From contig VGHB01000014.1 in assembly GCA_016868355.1 (NCBI GenBank), positions 1 to 64,000 on the forward strand: DNA of 64,000 nucleotides, in the 5' to 3' direction. Position 1 is the stretch's first letter, and each line of letters starts with the position of its first letter. Positions 16,693-24,595 of this stretch are shown here, in pieces. The notes under the pieces were generated by a model. That model did no database searches. It was given only the letters and a program-made list of their open reading frames with translations, and was not told the DNA's origin. Made by a program: the position numbers and the translations under genes. Source of the stretch: Betaproteobacteria bacterium (GTDB taxonomy: Bacteria > Pseudomonadota > Gammaproteobacteria > Burkholderiales > Burkholderiaceae_C).

Positions 16693-17650
16693 ATTTCAGG
16701 GCGGTGGCCCGCTCAGCAACCAAGGCGGCCACGCGTTCGGGCTGCTCGTGCACGATCCAGTGGGTGGCTTCGGGCAGGCGGATCACGTCCAGCTGGGGCA
16801 CCCACTGATCCAGTCCGTCCAGCAGGCCGGGCATCAAAGCGGTATCGGCCAGGCCCCACAGCACAGTGGTGGGCACCCAAACCGTCACCGCTTCGGGCTT
16901 GAAGTTCACCCGGTGGATGGGCGACCCAGCATCGATCGGCGGCTTTAGGGGCGAAGCCCGGTAGTAGTTGAGCCCGCCGGTCAGCCCGGCACGCCAGACC
17001 TCGCGGTAGCGCTCGCGCAGCGCTTTTGTCAGCCAGCCGCGGCCGGGCCCCATAGGATCGGCCGCACCCATGCCGGTGAAGAACGGCCACAAGCGACGAA
17101 AGTCATCTTCGGCCAAGCGCTGTTCTGCATCCGGTCTGCACAGGAAGTTCATGTAAGCGCTGGCCTCCTGCTGCTGGGGATTCGTCAGGAGTTCACGCAA
17201 GAAGGTGGCTGGATGCGGTGCATTAATGATCAATAGATGCTTGATTAGGTCTGGGCGCTGAGCCGCCAGGTTCCAGGCCAGGGCCCCACCCCAGTCATGG
17301 GCCACCAAAATATCCAGCGGTGCGCCACCCAGTTCAATCAAGGCGGCCAGATCGCCAACGGTGTGGCGAGGCCGATAGGCCTTGGGATCTTCTGGTGAGC
17401 TGGAATCCGCAAAACCGCGTAAGTTAGGCGCTGTTGCATGCACGATACCGTCTAATCGTTGCAGAATTTCGTCCCAGGCGAAGGCGGCCTCTGGGAATCC
17501 ATGCAGCAGAAGGGCCCGGGGCAGGCCCGGGTTGGGATGGTTGTGCCGCAGGGTGAGCCGTATGCCCGCAGGAAGGTCAGCAGCACCGAAGTGCACTGGT
17601 GGCAGCTGTAACGACCGCGTTGTTCGCAAAAGAATCGGCTCCGACCCCAT
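16691..17650 (-). CDS. alpha/beta hydrolase, epoxide hydrolase-like
   Basis: This is a 319-residue alpha/beta-fold hydrolase. LLLHGFPEAAFAWDEIL is the HGxP oxyanion motif of epoxide hydrolases and haloalkane dehalogenases. The nucleophile elbow is VAHDWGGALAW with Asp rather than Ser. LWGLADTALMP carries the acid, and ATHWIVHEQPE near the C-terminus the His. An Asp nucleophile with an HGFP motif suggests epoxide hydrolase activity. The ATG used (17650) lies three bases from the engB stop inside a repeat-like sequence, so the first residues (MGSEPILLRTTRSL) are probably repeat-derived. A later start would still keep the domain. Confidence 0.75.
   Translation of the reverse strand: MGSEPILLRTTRSLQLPPVHFGAADLPAGIRLTLRHNHPNPGLPRALLLHGFPEAAFAWDEILQRLDGIVHATAPNLRGFADSSSPEDPKAYRPRHTVGDLAALIELGGAPLDILVAHDWGGALAWNLAAQRPDLIKHLLIINAPHPATFLRELLTNPQQQEASAYMNFLCRPDAEQRLAEDDFRRLWPFFTGMGAADPMGPGRGWLTKALRERYREVWRAGLTGGLNYYRASPLKPPIDAGSPIHRVNFKPEAVTVWVPTTVLWGLADTALMPGLLDGLDQWVPQLDVIRLPEATHWIVHEQPERVAALVAERATALK
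17625..17650. repeat. REP-like short repeat at the hydrolase start
   Basis: The segment CGGCTCCGACCCCA shares its core with the right arm of the palindrome at 27350-27413 (GGATCCGACCCCAAC). Both are joined to an AAAAG- or TTTTC-type A/T stretch. Here it supplies the start codon and first residues of the hydrolase. Confidence 0.4.
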
Positions 17651-17652
17651 CT

Positions 17653-18429
17653 TCAGAGCCACTGGCGCAAGGTGTGGGCGAAGTCGGAAACGCCGGACTT
17701 TTTGAGGGCGGAGAAGAGCAAGACGCCGACGTCGGATTCTTCGGTGGCATAGGCGCCTAGGACCTCGGTGGCTTTGGCCAGGGCGGCCTGGGCTTCGGTG
17801 CGGTTGAGCTTGTCGGCCTTGGTCAGCACGACCAGCAGCTTGACCTGGCCGCAACACACGCGGGGGGCGATGAAGTTCAGCAGGCGCTGATCCAGGGCGG
17901 TGAAACCCAGGCGGGAGTCGACCATCAGCACCACGCCGGTCAGGCTGCGGCGCAATTGCAGATACTCGGCCATGACCTTTTGCCAGCGCAGCTTGGCATT
18001 GCGCTCCACAGCGGCATAGCCGTAGCCGGGCAGGTCGGCCCACAGGGCGTTGGGCTCGTCTTTGGGGCCCACCGCAAACAGGTTGATGTGCTGGGTGCGC
18101 CCCGGCGTCTTGGACGCGAACGCCAGGCGCTTTTGCTGGGCCAGGGTGTTGATGGCGGTGGATTTGCCCGCATTGGAGCGGCCCACAAAGGCGATTTCAC
18201 ACAACTCGGTGGGCGGCAGCTGGTCAAGCCGGCTGGAGGTGGTCAGAAAGCGCGCGGTGTGGGCCCAAGCCAAGGCCTGGTCCAGCGTGGGCAGTGTGCC
18301 CGCCGCACCGACATCAGGGCCCACGCCCGCATCCGAGCCGCCCTTCACGGCGGCCGGCGCGGGTGTTGGATCGGATGCTGCTGCCGATGCCGACAACCGC
18401 GGTTCGGGCCTAGCAGGTTCAGATGCCAT
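17653..18429 (-). CDS. engB: ribosome biogenesis GTP-binding protein EngB (YihA/YsxC)
   Basis: This is a 258-residue TRAFAC GTPase needed for large ribosomal subunit assembly. G1 is FVGRSNAGKST near residue 80, G2 lies in KTPGRTQHINLF, G3 is DLPGYGYA, G4 TKADKLN and G5 SALKKSG. An Ala/Pro-rich extension of about 45 residues precedes the domain (AAASDPTPAPAAVKGGSDAG) and is longer than in enteric homologues. A shorter start is therefore conceivable, but none has a clear SD. The gene is divergent from cytochrome c4 across a 40-bp gap, an arrangement I recall from other Burkholderiales. Confidence 0.9.
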   Translation of the reverse strand: MASEPARPEPRLSASAAASDPTPAPAAVKGGSDAGVGPDVGAAGTLPTLDQALAWAHTARFLTTSSRLDQLPPTELCEIAFVGRSNAGKSTAINTLAQQKRLAFASKTPGRTQHINLFAVGPKDEPNALWADLPGYGYAAVERNAKLRWQKVMAEYLQLRRSLTGVVLMVDSRLGFTALDQRLLNFIAPRVCCGQVKLLVVLTKADKLNRTEAQAALAKATEVLGAYATEESDVGVLLFSALKKSGVSDFAHTLRQWL

Positions 18430-18434
18430 AGAAC

Positions 18435-18440
18435 ATTATA
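18435..18440 (-). promoter_or_regulatory. -10 element of engB, close to the start codon
   Basis: The minus strand has a perfect TATAAT only five bases before the ATG at 18429, within TTTTTATAATGTTCTATG. A transcript started by it would begin at or next to the start codon, with no room for an SD. The -35 region is not convincing. Confidence 0.45.
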
Positions 18441-18469
18441 AAAAGTAGGGTTTGGTTGTATTTGGTTAA

Positions 18470-19144
18470 ATGCGCGTCGAGATGAAGGTCCCTTACGCAC
18501 TCCTGATCCCGCGCCTGAGCGCCGGCACTATGGCTGCTGCCCTAATGAGCGCTGCGGCCCTGCTGGTCGCAGGCACCGCACTGGCAGCCAGCCCCGCTGC
18601 CGCGCCTGCACCCGACTTGGCCAAGGGTCAGGTCACCGCTGCGGTGTGCTCCGCCTGCCACATGGCCGACGGCTCGCGCGGCAGCCCGGCCAACCCCATC
18701 CTGGCGGGCCAACACCCCGAGTACCTGGTCAAGCAGTTGCAGGAATACAAGGCCGGCAAGCGCAAGAACGCCATCATGGCTGGTTTTGCAGCCACGTTGA
18801 GCGAGGACGACATGCGCAACGTAGCGGCCTTCTATGCCAGCAAACAGGCCAAGCCGGGCACCGCAACCGACAAAGAGCTGGCGGCCGTTGGCGAGAAGAT
18901 TTACCGCGGTGGCATCGCCGACCGCAATATCCCGGCCTGCGCGGGCTGCCACAGCCCCACCGGCGCCGGCATTCCCTCGCAGTATCCACGCGTGGGCGGC
19001 CAACATGCCGACTACACCGAGGCCCAGTTGCTGGCCTTCCGCAGCGGCGCTCGCGGCAACAGCATCCAAATGATGCAGATTGCGGCCAAGATGAACGACC
19101 GCGAGATCAAAGCAGTTTCGGACTACATCAACGGTCTGCGCTGA
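18470..19144 (+). CDS. diheme cytochrome c4
   Basis: This is a 224-residue periplasmic cytochrome with a signal peptide (through about residue 42, ending TALAASPAA). It has two c-type haem sites, CSACH near residue 61 and CAGCH near residue 161. The two halves are homologous, both with PxLAGQHPEYL- or RVGGQHADY-type stretches and a later Met ligand region (NAIMAGFA, NSIQMMQIA). It carries electrons to terminal oxidases. Starts at 18470 and 18482 are both possible and make no difference to the mature protein. The next genes, resB and ccsA, attach haem to such proteins. Confidence 0.9.
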   Translation: MRVEMKVPYALLIPRLSAGTMAAALMSAAALLVAGTALAASPAAAPAPDLAKGQVTAAVCSACHMADGSRGSPANPILAGQHPEYLVKQLQEYKAGKRKNAIMAGFAATLSEDDMRNVAAFYASKQAKPGTATDKELAAVGEKIYRGGIADRNIPACAGCHSPTGAGIPSQYPRVGGQHADYTEAQLLAFRSGARGNSIQMMQIAAKMNDREIKAVSDYINGLR

Positions 19145-19170
19145 GCCCCTCAGACTAAGCCCTGATCAAC

Positions 19171-19191
19171 AGGCCGGTCATTGACCGGCCT
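19171..19191 (+). terminator. hairpin after cytochrome c4
   Basis: AGGCCGGTC and GACCGGCCT form a perfect nine-pair stem 27 bp after the stop. No T-run follows, so it may pause transcription or stabilise the 3' end rather than end it fully before resB. Confidence 0.45.
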
Positions 19192-19234
19192 GATTCCTTG
19201 ACGCACCGATGCCTCCGGGATAATCACCGGAATC

Positions 19235-21418
19235 GTGAGCAGCATCCCACACACTGGCGGACTTCAAATCCGCAGCCGCTCGGCCGTCCTCCAGGAGACG
19301 GTAGAGCTGCTGTCATCGATGCGTTTTTCGATTTCCCTGCTGACGGTGATTTGTATCGCCTCGGTGATCGGTACGGTGATCAAACAGGGTGAGCCCCTGA
19401 ACAACTATGTGAATCAGTTCGGACCCTTCTGGGCCGATCTGTTTGGCCGGCTTTACCTGTACACCGTATACAGCGCCTGGTGGTTTCTGCTGATCCTGGC
19501 CTTCTTGGTGACCTCCACCACGCTGTGTATTGTGCGCAACGCACCCAAGATCATGGCGGAACTGCGCACTTTCAAGGAACACATCCGAGAGCAGTCGCTG
19601 CACGCCTTTCACCACAAGGCGCAGGGCCAGGTGCAAGAAACGCCCCAGGCGGCATACGACCGCGTAGCTGCCCTTCTGGTGGCGCGAGGCTGGCGCGCCA
19701 AGGCGCAAATCCGCAAGCCGCACGCCGGCAGCCAAGCAACGGCCGGCACGATGATTGCCGCGCGCAAAGGCATGGCTAACAAGCTGGGCTACCTGGCCGC
19801 GCACTCGTCCATCGTGCTGATCTGTGTGGGTGGCTTGAGCGATGGCGACCTAATGGTGCGCCTGCAAATGGCCCTGCAGGGCAAGAGCGTATTTTCAGGG
19901 GGCGGGCTGATCACCGAAGTGCCCGAACAGCACCGCCTGCCAGAAGGCAGTCTCACCTACCGCGGCAACGTTTTAGTGCCCGAAGGGGGCCGACAGGGCG
20001 TGGCCTTGTTGAACATGCCCGGCGGCGTGGTGCTGCAAGACCTGCCCTTCGATATCGAACTCAAGAAGTTCATCGTCGACTACTATGAAACCGGCATGCC
20101 CAAGCTGTTCGCCAGCGAGATCGTGATTCACGACCGCGCCAGCGGTCAGGCCGTTCCCGCCACCGTCAAGGTCAACGAGCCCGCCTTCCATCGCGGTGTT
20201 GCCATCTACCAAAGCAGCTTCGACGATGGCGGCAGCCGGCTCAAGCTGCGGGTGCTGCCCCTGGGGGGCGGCAAAGCCTTTGAGGTAGAAGGTCGCGTCG
20301 GCGAAGACACCGCGCTGGTCAGCGAAAAGGAAAAGATCCAGCTGGAATTTGCCGGGCTAAAAGTCATCAATGTCGAAAACTTCAACGACACCACTGGCAG
20401 CGGCGCCGATGTGCGCAAGGTGGACTTGAAGAGTTCGATCACCGACCACTTGGGCACCGGGGCCAAGGCTCCGACCGAGAAGCTGATGCGCAATGTCGGC
20501 CCATCGGTCACCTATCGGCTTCGCGACGAAAGCGGCCAGGCTCGTGAGTTCCACAACTACATGGTGCCCTTTGAGATTGACGGGCAGATGGTGCTGCTAG
20601 CGGGGGTACGAGACAACACAAATGAGCCTTTCCGCTACCTGCGCCTGCCGGTGGACGAGCAAAACGCCATCGACTCCTGGCTGGGCCTGCGCCACGCCCT
20701 GTTGAATCCACAAGCACGGGAGTTGGCCGCACGGCGCTATGCGCAGCAGGCCACGCCGCCAGGACAGCCTGAGCTTCAGCCACAGATCCAGGCCACGGCC
20801 CGGCGCGCCTTGGCACTGTTTTCGGGGGACGAGCGGCCAGCCGAAGGCGTCTCCGAAAAAGACGCGCCGGGGGGGCTGACCGCCTTGACCGTGTTTCTGG
20901 AGCGCAGCGTGCCCGAAGGCGAGCGGGCCCGCATTTCCGAGGTGTTGTTGCGCATCCTCAACGGATGCTTGTTTGAACTGCTCAACCTTTCGCGCCAGCA
21001 GGCTGGGCTTGAACCCATGGCCCCCGGCGAGAAGGCACAGATCTTTATGACACAGGCGGTGCTGTCCCTTTCCGACAGTTTCTTCTACCCGGCTCCGGTG
21101 ATGGCGCAGCTCGCATCGTTTGAGCAGAAGCAGGCCAGCGTGTTCCAGGTGGCCCGCGCGCCGGGCAAGACGCTGGTTTACTTGGGCTCGGTCTTGCTGA
21201 TCATCGGCGTTTTTGCGATGCTTTATGTTCGGGAACGCCGCTTGTGGATCTGGATCCAAGAAGACGGTGCCGGGGGCACGAAGCTGAGCGCAGCCCTGTC
21301 CACCACCCGCAAGACCTTGGACGCGGACCACGAATTCGAACAATTGAAGGCGGCGCTGCTGCAAGGAGCCGGCGCGCCTACCAATTCGAAGACAGCGGCC
21401 GCGGCCGCTTCGAACTGA
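19235..21418 (+). CDS. resB: cytochrome c biogenesis protein ResB (System II)
   Basis: This is a 727-residue ResB/Ccs1 protein. Three N-terminal membrane helices are visible (SISLLTVICIASVIGTVI near residue 35, then WWFLLILAFLVTSTTLCIV, then GYLAAHSSIVLICVGG). A large periplasmic domain follows, and a final helix near 650 (TLVYLGSVLLIIGVFAML) ends in a cytoplasmic tail. The start is GTG at 19235. With CcsA it forms the haem export and cytochrome c synthase complex. The periplasmic domain is rich in charged insertions, as in other Burkholderiales. ccsA follows 47 bp downstream. Confidence 0.9.
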   Translation: MSSIPHTGGLQIRSRSAVLQETVELLSSMRFSISLLTVICIASVIGTVIKQGEPLNNYVNQFGPFWADLFGRLYLYTVYSAWWFLLILAFLVTSTTLCIVRNAPKIMAELRTFKEHIREQSLHAFHHKAQGQVQETPQAAYDRVAALLVARGWRAKAQIRKPHAGSQATAGTMIAARKGMANKLGYLAAHSSIVLICVGGLSDGDLMVRLQMALQGKSVFSGGGLITEVPEQHRLPEGSLTYRGNVLVPEGGRQGVALLNMPGGVVLQDLPFDIELKKFIVDYYETGMPKLFASEIVIHDRASGQAVPATVKVNEPAFHRGVAIYQSSFDDGGSRLKLRVLPLGGGKAFEVEGRVGEDTALVSEKEKIQLEFAGLKVINVENFNDTTGSGADVRKVDLKSSITDHLGTGAKAPTEKLMRNVGPSVTYRLRDESGQAREFHNYMVPFEIDGQMVLLAGVRDNTNEPFRYLRLPVDEQNAIDSWLGLRHALLNPQARELAARRYAQQATPPGQPELQPQIQATARRALALFSGDERPAEGVSEKDAPGGLTALTVFLERSVPEGERARISEVLLRILNGCLFELLNLSRQQAGLEPMAPGEKAQIFMTQAVLSLSDSFFYPAPVMAQLASFEQKQASVFQVARAPGKTLVYLGSVLLIIGVFAMLYVRERRLWIWIQEDGAGGTKLSAALSTTRKTLDADHEFEQLKAALLQGAGAPTNSKTAAAAASN

Positions 21419-21465
21419 GCGCAGGCCATCTGCAAGGCAGACGCCCAAGCGCTGGAGAAAATCGT

Positions 21466-22851
21466 ATGAACACCACCACCCTGGACATCGGCAAGAGCAG
21501 TTGGAGGCCGCGAGTGGGCCTGGCCGACGCCTTCACCTCGGTGATCCTGATCGCCGGCGCGGCCTATGCGCTGCACCGTTACGGTGCCTCGATGGATTTG
21601 TACGAAACCTGGATCTTGATCGGCGCGGTGCCCTCGCTCATTGGCGTGGTGTGGCTGTGGCCGACCCTGCGCGGCCTGAGCCTGGGGGTGGGCGCGGCCA
21701 CGCTGCTGGCCATCCACCTGTATGGCCAAAACACCGATGCCTTCGGGGCTGACCTGGCGGCGGCCGATAGGGTGTTCCTGCTGAAGTACTTCTTGTCCAG
21801 CCAAAGCGCCATCCTGTGGATGAGCATGCTGTTCTTCATGAGCACGGTCTTCTACTGGATCGGACTCTTGGCGGGTTCTGCGGTGGGCGGCGCCCCGGCT
21901 GCGGGCAGCCCAGACGGCCCTGTAGCGGGAATGAACACCGGCTTTCGCCTGGGCTCGCGCCTAGCCTGGGCCGCGGTGTTCATGGCCCTGGTGGGCACCC
22001 TGGTGCGCTGGTTTGAAAGCCACCAGATTGCGCCGGACATCGGTCATATCCCAGTGAGCAACCTCTATGAGGTGTTCGTGCTGTTTTGCTGGATGACGGC
22101 GCTGTTCTACCTCTACTACGAGCAGCAGTACCGCACCGCGGCCATGGGCCCCTTTGTGATGCTGGTGGTGAGTGCGGCCGTGGGCTTTTTGCTCTGGTAC
22201 ACCGTGGTCAAGGGGGCTCACCAGATCCAACCGTTGGTGCCAGCGCTGCAGAGCTGGTGGATGAAGCTGCACGTGCCGGCTAACTTTGTGGGCTACGGTA
22301 CCTTTGCTTTGGCGGCCATGGTGGCGTTTTCCTACCTGATCAAGCAGCAGGCGGCTGAAACCCGTTGGTGGAAGTTGGCGCCGCTGTGGCTCTTGGGCGT
22401 GGTGCTGTGCTTTGAGCCCCTGGTGTTTCGCAAGGGGGCCGAGCAGTCAAGCTCTTACTGGGTGGTCTACTTCGGTGTTAGCGCGCTGATCGTGGCGGGC
22501 ATTCTGTCGCTTCGGGGGCGCATCGGGCCACGCTTGCCGGCCTTTGAGGTGCTCGACGATGTGATGTACAAGTCCATCGCGGTAGGGTTTGCCTTCTTCA
22601 CCATCGCCACCATCCTGGGCGCTTTCTGGGCCGCAGAAGCCTGGGGCGGTTACTGGAGCTGGGACCCGAAGGAAACCTGGGCCTTGATCGTGTGGCTGAA
22701 CTACGCGGCCTGGCTGCACATGCGCCTGATGAAGGGCCTGCGCGGCGCGGTATCGGCCTGGTGGGCCTTGGTGGGCCTGGCGGTCACCACCTTTGCCTTC
22801 CTCGGGGTCAATATGTTCCTGTCGGGCCTGCACTCCTACGGGGAGCTCTGA
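21466..22851 (+). CDS. ccsA: cytochrome c biogenesis protein CcsA/CcsB, haem handling
   Basis: This is a 461-residue polytopic protein of the CcmC/CcsA haem-handling superfamily. The WWD motif reads [13 protein letters not shown] near residue 390. Conserved His residues lie in [13 protein letters not shown] ([12 protein letters not shown]) and in WLHMRLMKG after the WWD motif. Eight or more membrane helices are predicted. It presents haem to apocytochromes at the periplasmic face, together with ResB. The ATG at 21466 has a GGAG site and follows the resB stop by 47 bp. An open frame beginning at 21244 is resB in another phase. Confidence 0.93.
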   Translation: MNTTTLDIGKSSWRPRVGLADAFTSVILIAGAAYALHRYGASMDLYETWILIGAVPSLIGVVWLWPTLRGLSLGVGAATLLAIHLYGQNTDAFGADLAAADRVFLLKYFLSSQSAILWMSMLFFMSTVFYWIGLLAGSAVGGAPAAGSPDGPVAGMNTGFRLGSRLAWAAVFMALVGTLVRWFESHQIAPDIGHIPVSNLYEVFVLFCWMTALFYLYYEQQYRTAAMGPFVMLVVSAAVGFLLWYTVVKGAHQIQPLVPALQSWWMKLHVPANFVGYGTFALAAMVAFSYLIKQQAAETRWWKLAPLWLLGVVLCFEPLVFRKGAEQSSSYWVVYFGVSALIVAGILSLRGRIGPRLPAFEVLDDVMYKSIAVGFAFFTIATILGAFWAAEAWGGYWSWDPKETWALIVWLNYAAWLHMRLMKGLRGAVSAWWALVGLAVTTFAFLGVNMFLSGLHSYGEL

Positions 22852-22916
22852 AGCCCCCTGCAACCCACGGATGGCATCCGGAAGATACGCTTGGGTGCTC
22901 AAGCCGGAGCCGCAGC

Positions 22917-23921
22917 ATGCTGATCAAGACCAACCGGGGGTTTGAGCACCCCACCTGCAGCGACCTCACACCGCGAGCGGTGTTCGAGCGGCGGCGGGAA
23001 CTCTTGAAGACCCTGGCGGCCGGCGCTGCTGGGCCTTCCCTGGCCCTTTGGGCTGCGCGAGATGCACGCGCGCAAACGGCCGGCGTCACCGCCGGCCCGG
23101 GCAAGCTGCCGAAACTAGCGACGCAGCGATCCACAGCGGAAGGGGCTGTGGTGATGGACAAGCTCACCGCCTACGAACATGTGGCCGGCTACAACAACTT
23201 CTACGAGTTCGGCCTGGAAAAAACCGACCCTGCGCGATATGCACACACGCTGCGCACTCGCCCCTGGACGGTGACGGTAGAAGGCGAGTGCGCCAAGCCG
23301 CGCACCTTCGGCATTGAGGACCTGCTCAAGCTGGCACCTATGGAAGAGCGCATCTACCGCCTGCGCTGTGTGGAAGGCTGGTCGATGGTGGTGCCGTGGG
23401 TGGGGTATTCGGTGTCGCACATCCTGCGCGCGGTGGAACCCACCAGCAAGGCCAAGTTCGTGGAGTTCATCACCCTTGCCGACCGTTCGCAAATGCCCGG
23501 CTTGCGGTCCAGCGTACTGGACTGGCCCTACAAGGAGGGCCTGCGGATGGATGAGGCTATGCACCCGCTGACCTTGATGGCGTTTGGCCTTTATGGCGAA
23601 GTGCTGCCCCATCAGAACGGCGCCCCGCTGCGATTGGTGGTGCCCTGGAAGTACGGTTTCAAAAGCGCCAAGTCGATCGTGAAGATTCGGCTGTGGGAGC
23701 GACAGCCGCGTTCGTCCTGGGAAGAAGCGGCCGCCTCGGAGTACGGCTTCTATTCGAATGTGAATCCCAAGGTGGACCATCCGCGCTGGAGCCAGGCCAC
23801 CGAGCGGCGCATTGGTGAAGACGGTGTTTTTCAGCGCAAGCGTCCCACCCTGATGTTCAACGGCTATGAGGCCCAGGTCGGCCAGTTGTACGCCGGCATG
23901 GACCTGAAGAAGTTTTATTGA
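22917..23921 (+). CDS. msrP: protein-methionine-sulfoxide reductase catalytic subunit MsrP
   Basis: This is a 334-residue periplasmic molybdoenzyme of the YedY/MsrP type. The N-terminus has a twin-arginine-like signal ([17 protein letters not shown]). The Mo-ligating Cys is in [15 protein letters not shown] near residue 150. Cofactor-binding blocks include [12 protein letters not shown] and [15 protein letters not shown]. It repairs oxidised methionine in periplasmic proteins with electrons from MsrQ, encoded next. The ATG at 22917 is favoured by a GGAG site and by its position just before the signal. It is spaced 65 bp from ccsA, so it may share that transcript. Confidence 0.92.
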   Translation: MLIKTNRGFEHPTCSDLTPRAVFERRRELLKTLAAGAAGPSLALWAARDARAQTAGVTAGPGKLPKLATQRSTAEGAVVMDKLTAYEHVAGYNNFYEFGLEKTDPARYAHTLRTRPWTVTVEGECAKPRTFGIEDLLKLAPMEERIYRLRCVEGWSMVVPWVGYSVSHILRAVEPTSKAKFVEFITLADRSQMPGLRSSVLDWPYKEGLRMDEAMHPLTLMAFGLYGEVLPHQNGAPLRLVVPWKYGFKSAKSIVKIRLWERQPRSSWEEAAASEYGFYSNVNPKVDHPRWSQATERRIGEDGVFQRKRPTLMFNGYEAQVGQLYAGMDLKKFY

Positions 23922-23949
23922 ACCCGCATCGGTCGCGGGGGTGGTGGTG

Positions 23950-24585
23950 ATGGCCTTGCAGCAGCGATGGGCGGCCGCCTGCCTGCACCCGGCGGCCAAA
24001 CCAGTGCTGGCCGGTGTGCTCTTGATGCCGCTGGCTGCCCTGCTGTGGGGGGCGGTGCAAGACACCCTTGGCGCCAACCCCGCCGAGACGCTGATCCGCA
24101 ACAGCGGGGAGATGACGCTGCGCTGCCTGCTGCTGACCCTGGCTGTGACGCCGCTGCGCGAATGGACGGGGGTGGCTGCCGTGGCGCGTTTTCGGCGCCT
24201 GCTGGGGCTGCTTACCTTCACCTGGGCCTGCTTGCATCTGTTGGCCTATTCCTGGTTGGACATGGGCCTGTACCTCGGCGACATACTGGTCGATGTGGTG
24301 AAGCGGCCGTTTATCTTGGTGGGAAGCTTGGCCTTGTTGCTGATGCTGCCTTTGGCCATGACCTCTTTGAATGCCGCCATCAAGCGCATGGGTGCCGCGC
24401 GCTGGAAGGCTTTACACCGCCTCATTTACGCGGTAGCGCTGCTGGCCATCTTGCACTTCTTTTGGATGCGTGCGGGCAAGCAGAACTTTGGTGATGTGGC
24501 GGTGTACGGGGCGGTGCTGGCGGCCCTGCTGGCCTGGCGGCTGCGCCGGCTGTGGGGCCGGTGGGTCAGCAGGGCTGAGGGCTGA
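23950..24585 (+). CDS. msrQ: haem-binding membrane subunit MsrQ
   Basis: This is a 211-residue membrane protein of the YedZ/MsrQ family with six predicted helices. His residues that could bind haem are in WACLHLLAYSWLD, RWKALHRLIYAVALL and LAILHFFWMRAGK. The AETLIRNSGEMTLRCLLLTL segment near the N-terminus is typical. It passes electrons from the quinone pool or a flavin reductase to MsrP. A GTG at 23941 is in frame and would add three residues. The ATG at 23950 is used because a GGGGGTGG stretch sits at SD distance. It ends ten bases from the convergent uvrA stop. Confidence 0.9.
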   Translation: MALQQRWAAACLHPAAKPVLAGVLLMPLAALLWGAVQDTLGANPAETLIRNSGEMTLRCLLLTLAVTPLREWTGVAAVARFRRLLGLLTFTWACLHLLAYSWLDMGLYLGDILVDVVKRPFILVGSLALLLMLPLAMTSLNAAIKRMGAARWKALHRLIYAVALLAILHFFWMRAGKQNFGDVAVYGAVLAALLAWRLRRLWGRWVSRAEG

Positions 24586-24595
24586 GGCCAGGGGC

